Source of the DNA: Spirochaetes bacterium GWE1_32_154
GTDB lineage: Bacteria; Spirochaetota; GWE2-31-10
Direction of reading: 5' to 3'
NCBI GenBank assembly: GCA_001829315.1
Contig: MIAY01000012.1
Span: 34,033-98,032 of the forward strand
DNA: 64,000 bases
Under the pieces are notes generated by a model that was given only the letters and a program-made list of their open reading frames with translations, had not been told where the DNA came from and did no database searches. The translations under genes were made by a program, and so were the position numbers. Positions 54,201-62,394 of this stretch are shown piece after piece. Every line of letters starts with the position of its first letter. The first letter of the stretch is position 1.

Positions 54201-55679
54201 AGGAAAATTTGATTCTTTTTGGGTTGTCAATTCAGGTAAAATTATCAATGATGATGTTGTTATTGAATAATTTGAAGTAACAATCGGAGATGCTTCTATT
54301 CCATTAAGATACGCAATTGCTTTTATTACATAATCACCTTTTGCTAAAGAAATAGTACCACTGGTATATTTTGTTGAATTTTTATTCGGTGTAGTTCCAT
54401 TTGTTGTATAATAAATCTCAGCCAACTGATCTTCAAATGAAAATGACAATCCGGGGAAATCAGATTCTGTATAATTTTCTAATTCAGGCAGAATTGTTAA
54501 AGATGAATTTGTTATCGAATAATATGTACTGACAACATCGGATTCTTCAAAACCTTCAACAAAAGCAATTGCTTTTACAGTATAGGTTCCTTCTGATAAT
54601 GAAACAGCACTTCCTTCATATAATGTAGAATTTATATCCGGAGTATCACCATTTGTTGTATAAAAAATTGTAGCAAGTGCGTCTTCTGAGGTAAATGTTA
54701 ACCCCGGAAAATTTAATACCGTATAATTAGTTGATCCGGGTAAAATAACTGGAGTTTTAGCTTTTTCAACATTTCCTTCAATCACAATAGTCTCAGAAGC
54801 AACTTCTGATAATTGACCATTATAAGAAGCAACTGCTTTTACGATATATGTTCCTATTGTGTCAATCTGAAATGGAGTTGAATATTGATTACTGATTTTT
54901 GATGGAACAGAACCATCCAAAGTATAATATATCACAGAATCTTGAGTCCCGCATTCTATAGTAAAAGCCTGTTCAACACTATAACTTCCACTTAAAGGAC
55001 TAATAATTGGTGTTGCAATTGATTCACTAACAATAAACTCTTTTTCAAAAACAACTGAATCATCCATTCCATCAGCTTTTGAAATAACCTTTAATGTATA
55101 TGTCCCGGCTTCCAATGAAAATGGTTCCGTATATTCAATACCGGTTAACGGGTCGGAACCATCAATAGAATAATAATAAACAGCATTATTAGTTTTGGTT
55201 TCAAAGGATATTGTATTATCAATCGATATTTTTTCAGATGTCGGTGTTACAGCAACCGGTGTGACTTTTTTCTGTTTCAATACAATTTTTAGAATTTTTA
55301 ATTCGGATACCGCATCAATTGTAATCGTTCCCGTTTGACTTTGATACACTGAAGAAAAATCATCTAATGCATTTACTTCATAATTCCATTCACCAATATT
55401 TACATTTTCCAATAAAACATAATCAGAAAAACTTGAAATAGTCTGTTCAACAGTTAGTTCACCAAAGTTTGCTTTAAAATGTATAGAACTGATATAACCA
55501 TTACCTGAAACACTAACAGGATATTCAGAATCACCTATAATTTTTATTACAGCAGAACCTTTAGCTGACGATTGTGGAGTATCCGTTGTATTACCCGGAT
55601 CATTAATATTTGTACATGAAAAAACAGATAAGATAATCAGTATTAGAAAAACACCTAACGTTTTGATTTTTATTCGCAT
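51213..55679 (-). CDS. Multi-domain alpha-amylase lipoprotein (GH13)
   Basis: Chosen start ATG 55679, with AGGAG upstream; lipobox VFSC. In order: about six chitobiase-C-terminal-like beta domains (YYSIDGSDPLTG, YYTLDGSVPS, FYTTNGDTPD and so on, residues about 160-690), a Big_2 Ig-like domain, a starch-binding module (AWLDGNIALLGAWPGKS), a further beta domain, and a C-terminal GH13 catalytic domain of about 480 residues. Catalytic residues: Asp in VDGFRLDTVNN, Glu in WMTGEAYDHG and Asp in YISSHDKGLG; also VVDIVINHLGY. Overall it resembles the MalS-type group. It would act on starch or maltodextrin at the cell surface. It is unusually long for the family because of the N-terminal repeats. Confidence 0.94.
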   Translation of the reverse strand: MRIKIKTLGVFLILIILSVFSCTNINDPGNTTDTPQSSAKGSAVIKIIGDSEYPVSVSGNGYISSIHFKANFGELTVEQTISSFSDYVLLENVNIGEWNYEVNALDDFSSVYQSQTGTITIDAVSELKILKIVLKQKKVTPVAVTPTSEKISIDNTISFETKTNNAVYYYSIDGSDPLTGIEYTEPFSLEAGTYTLKVISKADGMDDSVVFEKEFIVSESIATPIISPLSGSYSVEQAFTIECGTQDSVIYYTLDGSVPSKISNQYSTPFQIDTIGTYIVKAVASYNGQLSEVASETIVIEGNVEKAKTPVILPGSTNYTVLNFPGLTFTSEDALATIFYTTNGDTPDINSTLYEGSAVSLSEGTYTVKAIAFVEGFEESDVVSTYYSITNSSLTILPELENYTESDFPGLSFSFEDQLAEIYYTTNGTTPNKNSTKYTSGTISLAKGDYVIKAIAYLNGIEASPIVTSNYSITTSSLIILPELTTQKESNFPGLTFSCDDAEAEIFYTTNGSTPDMNATKYTGVPVALSKGNYTVKAIAYCDGVEITPVVSSNFIITIATLTILPELRTQKESDFPGLTFTCDETGTEIYYTTNGSLPDNTSTQYNGVPVSLLKGDYTVKVIAYDGAVPVSSVTSANYTITGETMPVLTSVIVKYGKPAMTVGEVYRFTGEAKYDTGISSEDVNWELSDTTIASITYDGTLTALKEGTVLVYAEKSGMKSTAYSLTVSPAAPEGIKIFVDETFGNQLYAWLDGNIALLGAWPGKSLATPVTLTAGGVEIVIGKEAHYYTVLFVNQTKINYLVLKDGTKKTADDQLATETTTWYADGSKKAGTPDDVGPQLPKVSATPAGGVKPAGTYSVTLNVSGESVTNSKYTINGSDPAVSGIAFTDGTSISITLSTGSTVVLKMSAENGEGVATELYTFTEGIAPKSVFSWDNINCYFVLTDRFVNGTTANDHSYGRESAQNGTPISGSNYENRPGTFNGGDLKGLTSKVTDNYFTDLGINAIWLTSPLEQIHGWVAGGGPDGSFKHYGYHGYYVLDPTEIDANMGTEQEFKDFVAASHEKGIRVVVDIVINHLGYENMKDMSEFNYGGLKSGWDTYYFNATDATASWDTGLAPKMDFTTSNWAQWYGPSWVRKNDVGGGYDPMGSGVLGQYNFNLPDIKTESSQIVDIPPVLVTKWGGTGSAKYIKEKAELDAFFSRTGKARTSRNYMIKWMTDMIRKYGVDGFRLDTVNNLDIASVRDLAETCKSEFNYVKQTNPGILLDPTAEFWMTGEAYDHGVNKSNLFTEGKLDSIINFQFPKDGNLGSIGSTWAYYANAINNDSTFNVLSYISSHDKGLGRGDMRNLGTALVLSPGGVQVFYGDETARPASVGGEPGWRSKMNWNQNPDTLVHWQKVGSFRRDHVAVGAGSQTDLGNSTYGRSYSKNGVEDKVVIKLNGGGSISVAGMFADGTLVRDAYTGATATVSGGSVSFTDGGASVIIIEKAE

Positions 55680-55924
55680 TTTATTATATCTCCTAATTTT
55701 AGAATTACTAAAACATAGCATTTATTATGCCATACTATTAAATTCTATAAATTGCTTCTATCAAATGATTTATAAAATCATTCATTTATTACGACATAAA
55801 TCAAATTTTAACTAACCAATATCTAATTTGTCATATAACAACAAGTTACAACAATTCTGATAATAATAATTTTTTCTGATTTTCAGTGGAGTTTTTATAG
55901 TTATTTCATTAAGGTATTTCGATT

Positions 55925-55964
55925 AATACAAAAAGGACTATTATAAAATAGTCCTTTTTGTATT
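55925..55964 (-). terminator. Terminator of the HTH gene
   Basis: 18-bp perfect arms (AATACAAAAAGGACTATT) with a 4-nt loop, 18 nt after the stop of the HTH gene. Confidence 0.85.
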
Positions 55965-55982
55965 TGATTCTTATTAAAAAAA

Positions 55983-56408
55983 TTACTTAATAAGTTTTTC
56001 CAGAAGGAAATTAAGAAGAGTACTATCTGCTGTATTATCATCAATTCTTTTTTCTACGATAGCAAGAGATTTTTCTAATAATTTATCCATCCGGACTTTA
56101 AATTCATTTGAAAGACCCGGTCTTGCAAGGCCTTCATCAACAATTTCCCGGATTAACCAAGCTTCATCTTCACCTATACCAAGAAGACTATATAATCGGT
56201 CTCTATCAATATTATTTTCACTATACTCTCTCATAGATTTAACATATCTTTCTCTAAAATCCTCTAAAGCAGATTTAAACGATTCGTCTCTAAGCCAATT
56301 ATACAAGGTCTGTTCTGAAATACCATTAGTAAGCGCAACTTCTCTCTTGCTGGATCCCGTATAAGCCAGCATTTTGATTACAGTTACATGTTTTTTTGAA
56401 AGTCTCAT
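55983..56408 (-). CDS. Helix-turn-helix protein, phage terminase-small-subunit-like
   Basis: 141 residues. The N-terminal HTH (SKREVALTNGISEQTLYNWL RDESFKSAL) resembles phBC6A51-type or transposase-like HTH domains. The rest is helical (EDEAWLIREIVDEGLARPGL) without a further motif. There are no other phage genes nearby, so it is either a regulator or a relic of a mobile element. A strong terminator follows. The start MRLSKKHVTVIKM is preceded by GGAGATAATTT. Confidence 0.7.
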   Translation of the reverse strand: MRLSKKHVTVIKMLAYTGSSKREVALTNGISEQTLYNWLRDESFKSALEDFRERYVKSMREYSENNIDRDRLYSLLGIGEDEAWLIREIVDEGLARPGLSNEFKVRMDKLLEKSLAIVEKRIDDNTADSTLLNFLLEKLIK

Positions 56409-56566
56409 AAATTATCTCCTATATAAAATTTACCTATACTTTACCATATTATAAATATTCAATGCAACTATTTTTTATAAAAATTAAGCAAAAATATAAT
56501 ATTTTTACATAATTAAACTTTTTTAATCAATCCTATAGAGTCTCGATAAGAAAATTTTAATTGATT

Positions 56567-56684
56567 GAGGCTCTTGCAAAAATCAAGATTACTTGATTTC
56601 GCTTCCGCCACATGCGATATAATCGCATTATAGGTAGCTTCTTGCAAAAATTCGAGATAAAAAGAGTATTTTTGCAAGAAGCTC
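56567..56684 (-). mobile_element. 118-bp MITE between the HTH and TRIC genes (copy 4)
   Basis: Inserted in the opposite orientation. Ends GAGGCTCTTGCAAAAAT and ATTTTTGCAAGAAGCTC; target duplication GATT at 56563-56566 and 56685-56688. It takes up a third of the 369-bp gap; the rest shows nothing further. Confidence 0.92.
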
Positions 56685-56777
56685 GATTATTTAACAATTT
56701 TTTTTAATTTATGGTATTTTAATTATACTGATTTATTATTATAATTTAAAAAACATTTAATTTAAAAGGTCATTGAA

Positions 56778-57434
56778 ATGGAATATTTTATATATCTTGA
56801 TTTAATAGGCACTCTGATTTTTGCAATAACCGGAGCATTTAGAGCTGTAAAACACGAACTCGATATATTGGGAGTTCTTGTCCTTGCAACATTTACGGGT
56901 GTTGGCGGGGGGATATTAAGAGATATTATTCTCGGAAAAACACCACCTGCTGTTTTTCAGAACGAATTACATCTTATTATTTGTATTATTGGTGGTTTAG
57001 TTGTTTTCTTTGCAGCTCCAAAAATAGCAGAAAACTGGCCGGTAATTAAAATAGGAGATGCTATCGGTCTTGGTGTTTTTGCTGTGCTTGGAGCATGGAA
57101 AGGTGCAGAATCCGGATTGGGGCCAATTGGAACAGTTCTTATTGGAACAATCAGTGCCGTAGGCGGGGGTGTTATTCGTGACCTTCTTGTAATGGAAATA
57201 CCGGCCGTAATTAGAACTGATTTTTATGCAACTGCAGCTGCTATGGGTAGTCTATGTTATTACATTTGCTATAAACTTCATGTATCACTACCGGTTTCTT
57301 TAATTTCAGGTCTTTCATTAACTACCGGAACAAGAATTCTTGCAATGATTTTTAAATTAAATCTTCCAAAAGTTAATCGATTACCTCAGGAACCGTCAGA
57401 GATTTCTAAAAACAAACATAAACATATTATTTAA
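56778..57434 (+). CDS. TRIC-family (UPF0126) cation channel-like membrane protein
   Basis: 218 residues, seven helices, with the tandem signature of the family: GVLVLATFTGVGGGILRDIILGKTPP in the first repeat and IGTISAVGGGVIRDLLVMEIPAVI in the second. Bacterial homologues form trimeric K+-permeable channels. AAAGGTC precedes the ATG. The rhodanese lipoprotein follows after 11 nt, so they are probably co-transcribed. The family assignment is strong; the physiological role is open. Confidence 0.92.
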   Translation: MEYFIYLDLIGTLIFAITGAFRAVKHELDILGVLVLATFTGVGGGILRDIILGKTPPAVFQNELHLIICIIGGLVVFFAAPKIAENWPVIKIGDAIGLGVFAVLGAWKGAESGLGPIGTVLIGTISAVGGGVIRDLLVMEIPAVIRTDFYATAAAMGSLCYYICYKLHVSLPVSLISGLSLTTGTRILAMIFKLNLPKVNRLPQEPSEISKNKHKHII

Positions 57435-57445
57435 AAGGAGCATTT

Positions 57446-57886
57446 ATGAAATATTTTTTAATTTTTGCATTATTTTTTGTATTACTAATTTCTTGTTTAA
57501 AAACTCAAACTACCGAATCTGCACAAGATACAGAACCGATTAATGAAATTACTTTTTTCAAAACGATTCCTACAGAGTCTTTTATGACCATTGTAAATGA
57601 TAATATCAATAATCCCGATTATGTACTTATTGATGTCAGAACTCCTTCAGAATTCCAAAGCGGTCATATTAAAAATGCTTTACTAATTGACTTCAATTCA
57701 TCAAACTTTAATACTATTATTGAATCACTTGACAGGTCAAAAACATATATGCTCTACTGTCGTAGCGGAAATAGAAGTGGTCAGGCTATGGAAATAATGA
57801 AAAATAAAGGTTTTACTGGAATATATAACATGCAGTCAGGATTTAATGAATATCAAAATCTTGGATATCCGGTTGAAAAGAATTAA
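57446..57886 (+). CDS. Rhodanese-domain lipoprotein
   Basis: Lipobox LISC, then a Thr/Glu-rich linker and one rhodanese domain (about 50-146): VLIDVRTPSEFQSGHIKNAL and the active-site loop LYCRSGNRSGQAM with catalytic Cys, followed by GFTGIYNMQSGFNEY. The six-residue loop size suits sulfur transfer. It would act outside the inner membrane. AAAGGAG lies before the ATG. A 47-bp hairpin element follows its stop. Confidence 0.92.
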   Translation: MKYFLIFALFFVLLISCLKTQTTESAQDTEPINEITFFKTIPTESFMTIVNDNINNPDYVLIDVRTPSEFQSGHIKNALLIDFNSSNFNTIIESLDRSKTYMLYCRSGNRSGQAMEIMKNKGFTGIYNMQSGFNEYQNLGYPVEKN

Positions 57887-57894
57887 AATACTAT

Positions 57895-57941
57895 AGACGC
57901 TTGCAAAAACTTTGTAAAATATAGTATTTTTACAAAAAGCT
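57895..57941. repeat. 47-bp mini-element or terminator hairpin
   Basis: AGACGCTTGCAAAAAC at one end and the complement of AGCTTTTTGTAAAAAT at the other resemble MITE termini, with CTAT on both sides (57891-57894, 57942-57945). It also forms a CTTTGTAAAA hairpin that could end the rhodanese transcript. Confidence 0.5.
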
Positions 57942-58013
57942 CTATTGACTTAAATTAATTCAAATATTATACTCTACTTAAACAATAGGAATTGTTACAT
58001 ATAGGAGCACACT

Positions 58014-58646
58014 ATGGAAAAAATGGGATGGAACTATTCAGATACTGTAAAAGATCACTTTTTAAAACCGCATAATGTTCTTAGTATAGAGGAAAGCGAA
58101 TATCAACCCGACGGAGTTGGTTTTGTAGGTTCTCCTGCTTGTGGTGATATGATGAAAATATTTATTAAAGTTAAAAATGATAGAATTGTTGATTTGAAAT
58201 GGCAAACTTTCGGTTGTGCCAGCGCAATTGGTTCCACTTCAGTTTTAAGCGATATGGTAACCGAAAATGGCGGTATGACTTTATCGGAAGCCTATACCAT
58301 TACACCGGAAGATATTATAAAAAAATTGGGCGGGCTACCTTCAAATAAAATTCACTGTTCTGTTCTTGGTGACAAGGCTCTACGGGAAGCAATTAATGAT
58401 TACTATAAAAAATCGGGCAGAGTCGACTTAATACCGCATGACAAAGAATCAAGAGTTGTCTGTCATTGTTTAAATGTAACTGAACATGATATAAAAATGG
58501 AAGTATTAGAGGGTGTAAAAGATTTTGATGAATTACAAAAAAGAACGAAAGCCGGAACAGGTTGTGGTAAATGTGTTTCAGAAATTAAACAAATTATGAC
58601 TGAAATGGTTGAGAAATACTACAAAGATACGATATACAAGGGGTAA
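58014..58646 (+). CDS. NifU-like Fe-S scaffold with BFD-type [2Fe-2S] domain
   Basis: The N-terminal 125 residues are an IscU/NifU scaffold with the three cluster Cys in VGSPACGDMM, QTFGCASAIGSTS and NKIHCSVLGDKAL. The C-terminal part has the four Cys of a BFD-like domain: VVCHCLNVTEHDI and KAGTGCGKCVSEI. The third NifU module (Nfu) is missing, as in several anaerobes. GGAGC precedes the ATG. It is followed after 3 nt by nifS, forming a clear Fe-S assembly operon. Confidence 0.94.
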   Translation: MEKMGWNYSDTVKDHFLKPHNVLSIEESEYQPDGVGFVGSPACGDMMKIFIKVKNDRIVDLKWQTFGCASAIGSTSVLSDMVTENGGMTLSEAYTITPEDIIKKLGGLPSNKIHCSVLGDKALREAINDYYKKSGRVDLIPHDKESRVVCHCLNVTEHDIKMEVLEGVKDFDELQKRTKAGTGCGKCVSEIKQIMTEMVEKYYKDTIYKG

Positions 58647-58649
58647 ACT

Positions 58650-59822
58650 ATGATATATCTTGATAATAATTCTACGACGCCTCTTCATCCTGAGGTTAAA
58701 AATAAAATAGTTTCAATTCTTGACTTGTATGGAAATCCAAGTTCTGCACATCAAATTGGAAGAGAAGCAAAGTCCTATATTGATGAAGCTAGAAAAACTA
58801 TTGCTGATTTCTTTAAATGTTTACCAGAAGAAATTATTTTTACAGCATCAGGCTCTGAAGCAAACAATACAATATTAAAAAGTGCTTCAAGTTGCTGCAG
58901 TAAACATTGCAGTATGGGTGGAAAAAAACATATTATTTCATCAGTGATTGAACATCCTTCAGTGTTAAATACCCTTCGATGTCTTGAAGGCGAAAATACA
59001 GAAATCACATATTTACCGGTTGATAAATTCGGTATGATTTCAAAAGAATCTTTGTTAGCAGCAATACGGCCTGAAACATCATTAATATCTATTATGTTTG
59101 CTAACAATGAAATTGGAACAATTCAACCAATTGCCGAATTTGCTTCAATTGCAAAAGAAAAAGGAATTCAATTTCATACAGATGCAGTTCAGGCTGTAGG
59201 AAAAGTTGATATTGATTTAAGTACATTACCGATTGATTTTATGTCTGTTTCAGGTCATAAAATCTATGCTCCAAAGGGAATTGGTTTATTATTCAGACGA
59301 AAAGGTACTCATGAAAATATATGTCCGCTTATAACCGGTGGTCATCAGGAAGATTCACTTCGTGCCGGAACTGAGAATACTATTGGTATCATTGCTCTTG
59401 GAGAAGCGTTTCGTCAATTAAAGAAAGAAATGAATACTGAAATACCTCATTTAATCAACCTGAGAAATAGACTCGAAACAGGCATCAAAGAAAACATATC
59501 CCATGTGCGATTAAACGGGCATCCTGAAAAAAGACTTCCCGGCACCCTGAATTTATCGTTTGATGCAATTGAAGGTGAGTCAATATTACTTCGACTCGAT
59601 TTAATGGGTATTGCAGTTTCAACAGGGAGTGCCTGTTCTTCAGGTAGTTTAGACCCGAGTCATGTTATAATGGCACTCGGTGTAGAAGCAGAGCAAGCTC
59701 ATGGATCTATACGATTTTCAATAGGTCGTGAAAATACTATAGACGATATTGAATATACAATTAAAACAGTAAAAGAAGTGGTTGAAACGTTAAGACGAAT
59801 CAGTCCGATCAAATTAAAATAA
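58650..59822 (+). CDS. nifS: Cysteine desulfurase (NifS/IscS)
   Basis: A PLP enzyme that takes sulfur from cysteine for Fe-S clusters. It starts MIYLDNNSTTPLHPEV; the aldimine Lys is in SVSGHKIYAPKGIGLL with the His-Thr-Asp-Ala motif FHTDAVQAVGKVD before it. The active-site Cys loop is STGSACSSGSLDPSHV. It depends on cysteine, whose synthesis gene cysE is disrupted in this window. Operon partners are nifU upstream and nadA downstream. The sulfur may also feed MnmA. At 390 residues it is the usual length. Confidence 0.96.
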   Translation: MIYLDNNSTTPLHPEVKNKIVSILDLYGNPSSAHQIGREAKSYIDEARKTIADFFKCLPEEIIFTASGSEANNTILKSASSCCSKHCSMGGKKHIISSVIEHPSVLNTLRCLEGENTEITYLPVDKFGMISKESLLAAIRPETSLISIMFANNEIGTIQPIAEFASIAKEKGIQFHTDAVQAVGKVDIDLSTLPIDFMSVSGHKIYAPKGIGLLFRRKGTHENICPLITGGHQEDSLRAGTENTIGIIALGEAFRQLKKEMNTEIPHLINLRNRLETGIKENISHVRLNGHPEKRLPGTLNLSFDAIEGESILLRLDLMGIAVSTGSACSSGSLDPSHVIMALGVEAEQAHGSIRFSIGRENTIDDIEYTIKTVKEVVETLRRISPIKLK

Positions 59823-59835
59823 AGGAATACAATAT

Positions 59836-60885
59836 ATGAATGATCCGGTTATAGAAAAAATAATGCAATTGAGAAATCAATTAAGAAACAAGATAGTTAT
59901 ACCTGTACATCATTATCAGAATCAGGCAGTTTCATCAATAGCTGATTTTCTCGGCGATTCTTATAAACTTGCAGTTGATTGCAGTAAGAGTGATGCTGAA
60001 TATATTGTTTTCTGTGGTGTATTATTTATGGCTGAGTCGGCTGATATTCTAAAAAAACCGTTTCAAAAAGTTATTATACCGGCAAGTAATGCTGATTGTC
60101 CGATGGCTAACATGGCTGATTTAACAAGTGTTAACGAAATATTCAATAAAATTACAACTTTGGCAGGCACTGATGTCGTACCAATTGTATATATGAATTC
60201 GTATGCTGACTTAAAAGCATTTTGTGGTGAACGCGGAGGTTCTGTCTGCACATCATCAAATGCTCATGTAATAATGAATCATTACTTAAAACAGGGTAAA
60301 AAAGTTTTATTTTTCCCTGATGCAAATCTTGGTATGAATACAGCATTTAAACTAGGTCTTAATCACAAAAATATGATACTAACTAAAAAGCTTGACAACT
60401 ATAATGATGAACAGGTAATTTTATGGGATGGATTCTGCCCCATTCACAAACGATTTACGCCCGGTGATATCAGCGTATTAAAAGCTAATTATCCTGGAAT
60501 TAAGATTATTGTACATCCTGAGTGTCCTGAGGAAGTTACTGCCCAGGCAGATGCTATAGGGTCAACGGAATTTATTCTCAATACAATCAATGCATCACCA
60601 GCCGGTTCAATCTGGGGTGTTGGGACTGAAACAATTTTTGTTGATAAACTGTTTGCTGCTAATCAGAATAAAACTATTGTTCCACTAAAGGTTTCAGAAT
60701 GTATAAACATGAAAAAAACCACGACAGAATTAGTTTTAAATTCATTAATCAACATCAATGAACACATTGCATCAAATGGCACAATTCCTTTAATGAATAT
60801 TATATCTGTTCCTGAAATCTATAAAAAGGATGCTGCGGCGGCTCTAAATAAAATGATTGATATTGTTACAAACGGGTTAAAATGA
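59836..60885 (+). CDS. nadA: Quinolinate synthase
   Basis: NadA condenses iminoaspartate with DHAP to make quinolinate for NAD, using a [4Fe-4S] cluster. Motifs: VIPVHHYQNQAVSSIADFLG, YIVFCGVLFMAESADIL, PASNADCPMANMAD, GSVCTSSNAH, FFPDANLGMN, HPECPEEV and TIFVDKL. Of the cluster Cys candidates, those in FCGV, VCTSS and the ECPEEV segment are visible. nadB and nadC are not in the window. It lies 13 nt after nifS and overlaps the rrf2 gene by 4 nt. Placing it in an Fe-S operon fits its cluster need. Confidence 0.95.
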   Translation: MNDPVIEKIMQLRNQLRNKIVIPVHHYQNQAVSSIADFLGDSYKLAVDCSKSDAEYIVFCGVLFMAESADILKKPFQKVIIPASNADCPMANMADLTSVNEIFNKITTLAGTDVVPIVYMNSYADLKAFCGERGGSVCTSSNAHVIMNHYLKQGKKVLFFPDANLGMNTAFKLGLNHKNMILTKKLDNYNDEQVILWDGFCPIHKRFTPGDISVLKANYPGIKIIVHPECPEEVTAQADAIGSTEFILNTINASPAGSIWGVGTETIFVDKLFAANQNKTIVPLKVSECINMKKTTTELVLNSLININEHIASNGTIPLMNIISVPEIYKKDAAAALNKMIDIVTNGLK

Positions 60886-61280
60886 AAGTATCAACTAAGG
60901 CAAGGTACGGCTTTAAATTTATGATTCACCTTGCATTAAACTATAACATAAAATTAGTTCAAATACGCGAAGTATCTGTATCAGAAAAAATTTCATCAAA
61001 ATATCTGGAACAAATTGCAATGTCTTTTAAAATAGCGGGTCTTGTTAAAGTCACAAGAGGGGCTAAAGGCGGATATACATTATCACGCACTCCTAAGGAA
61101 ATAACACTACTTGAAATTATTACTGCAGCAGAAGGAAATCTGGTATTAACCGATTGTATTGAATCATCCGACTTCTGCCAGAAAAAAGATGATTGCATTA
61201 TGAATAAATTATGGGTAGATTTAAATAATCACATAACGGACTATTTAGGGTCAAAAACACTCCAAGACATTATAAGTTAA
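60882..61280 (+). CDS. Rrf2/IscR-family regulator
   Basis: 132 residues starting MKVSTKARYGFKFMIHLA; winged-helix DNA-binding part with KISSKYLEQIAMSFKIAGLV and RGAKGGYTLSR. The three-Cys cluster site CIESSDFCQKKDDC matches IscR-type [2Fe-2S] sensors. It overlaps nadA by 4 nt (ATGA), unlike the usual iscR-first order, so it is the last gene of the unit. It probably senses Fe-S status and controls nifU-nifS-nadA. No operator could be assigned. Confidence 0.93.
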   Translation: MKVSTKARYGFKFMIHLALNYNIKLVQIREVSVSEKISSKYLEQIAMSFKIAGLVKVTRGAKGGYTLSRTPKEITLLEIITAAEGNLVLTDCIESSDFCQKKDDCIMNKLWVDLNNHITDYLGSKTLQDIIS

Positions 61281-61285
61281 TAGTA

Positions 61286-61327
61286 ACATGCAGGTATCCT
61301 TCAATTCATTAATAGATATCTGCATGT
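61286..61327. terminator. Stem between convergent operons
   Basis: ACATGCAGGTATC pairs with GATATCTGCATGT (one G-U pair). It lies just after the rrf2 stop and just before the 3' end of the convergent gene. The T run is weak, so it may be a bidirectional barrier. Confidence 0.5.
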
Positions 61328-61333
61328 ATATTA

Positions 61334-61987
61334 TTACAACGAAAAAGCAACACCAAACGAAAAACTATTTGTATTAAAACCTGTTGTCATTGCAAAGTTA
61401 TGTCTTTTTTTGAACTTATTGAGATAATGATTTGAGCTTATAAAAAATGGAATAGAAATCGCTGATAACACCACCCCGGTTGCAATCATTGATCCATAAA
61501 ACCCTGCATATAACATATTGTGTGAAACTTCAACATATTCATAATTATCAATTACAACTTGTTGCTCCTCATCATACGTTTCTTTATAAAAATATGCATA
61601 TATTGGCGTTGTATAATAATTATAAATAAAGGGAGTTCCAAGTGCCAAAGTCCCGAAAAACAAAATATTCCCCGGAATAAAAAAACCAACTGCAAGTGCA
61701 AATGCCTTATTTGACATTCGATAATCCGGGTCATATTTATAAATATCTTTTGTTACCATGTTTATATTAGTTACTGTTGAACTATTGATTTGTTTCTCAC
61801 TGACAATTCTATCAATAGTATTTTGTTGAATAGTCATAATACCAACCGGAGAAAAAATAACAACTGAATCATCAGTTTTTTTTAATATTTCACCGCTTAA
61901 AGTATTACCGTCTTTAAAAAAGATTGTATCTGCTGAAATCAAATATGAACACACAAGTAAAATCATTAACATTATATATTTTTTCAT
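61334..61987 (-). CDS. KDGNT-type envelope protein (copy A)
   Basis: 217 residues. A signal peptide (IMLMILLVCSYLISAD) is followed by a short beta unit DTIFFKDGNTLSGEILKKTD and IGIMTIQQNTIDRIV, a pattern recurring in spirochaete exported proteins. After about residue 88 there are two hydrophobic helices (FALAVGFFIPGNILFFGTLA and NMLYAGFYGSMIATGVVLSA). The C-terminus reads FSFGVAFSL, like a barrel end. It is a close paralogue of the 62885 gene with two small lipoproteins between them, suggesting tandem duplication. Function unknown. Confidence 0.8.
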   Translation of the reverse strand: MKKYIMLMILLVCSYLISADTIFFKDGNTLSGEILKKTDDSVVIFSPVGIMTIQQNTIDRIVSEKQINSSTVTNINMVTKDIYKYDPDYRMSNKAFALAVGFFIPGNILFFGTLALGTPFIYNYYTTPIYAYFYKETYDEEQQVVIDNYEYVEVSHNMLYAGFYGSMIATGVVLSAISIPFFISSNHYLNKFKKRHNFAMTTGFNTNSFSFGVAFSL

Positions 61988-62002
61988 AATAGTCTCCCAA
62001 AT

Positions 62003-62380
62003 TTATTTTTTTTCCAGCTTAATGTCTACATTATAATATCTATTGTCAGGATTGATTATCAATTTTCTTTCACCGTTCTTATACGTACCATTTTCAATAT
62101 CAACGGCTTTTATTGTAACTTCTTTGGTAGTAGTAAAACTCTCATCATAAAAATGTAAACTGGTTTTCTCTGAAACCATATATGGGCTTATTTTTTTAGT
62201 ACCATCAAGAACATACAACAAAATATCAGATATCGAAGCACCGGTATTATTATCCATTACATCTACATTAATTTCAAAATACCCTGAAAGTTTAACCGGC
62301 TCTATATATTGATAATCATAACAACCCACCAAAAACAAAATGATACAGGTTGAAATTAGAATTTTAATCTTTTTTAACAT
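62003..62380 (-). CDS. Small lipoprotein with beta-sandwich-like body (A)
   Basis: Start moved to ATG 62380 (GGGAG upstream). Lipobox FLVGC. The mature 105 residues (KLSGYFEINVDVMDNNTG, VTIKAVDIENG, YYNVDIKLEKK) look like a transthyretin/carboxypeptidase-regulatory-type beta sandwich and match the next lipoprotein in layout. It lies between the two KDGNT paralogues on the same strand. Function unknown. Confidence 0.75.
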   Translation of the reverse strand: MLKKIKILISTCIILFLVGCYDYQYIEPVKLSGYFEINVDVMDNNTGASISDILLYVLDGTKKISPYMVSEKTSLHFYDESFTTTKEVTIKAVDIENGTYKNGERKLIINPDNRYYNVDIKLEKK

Positions 62381-62394
62381 AATAACTCCCATTC

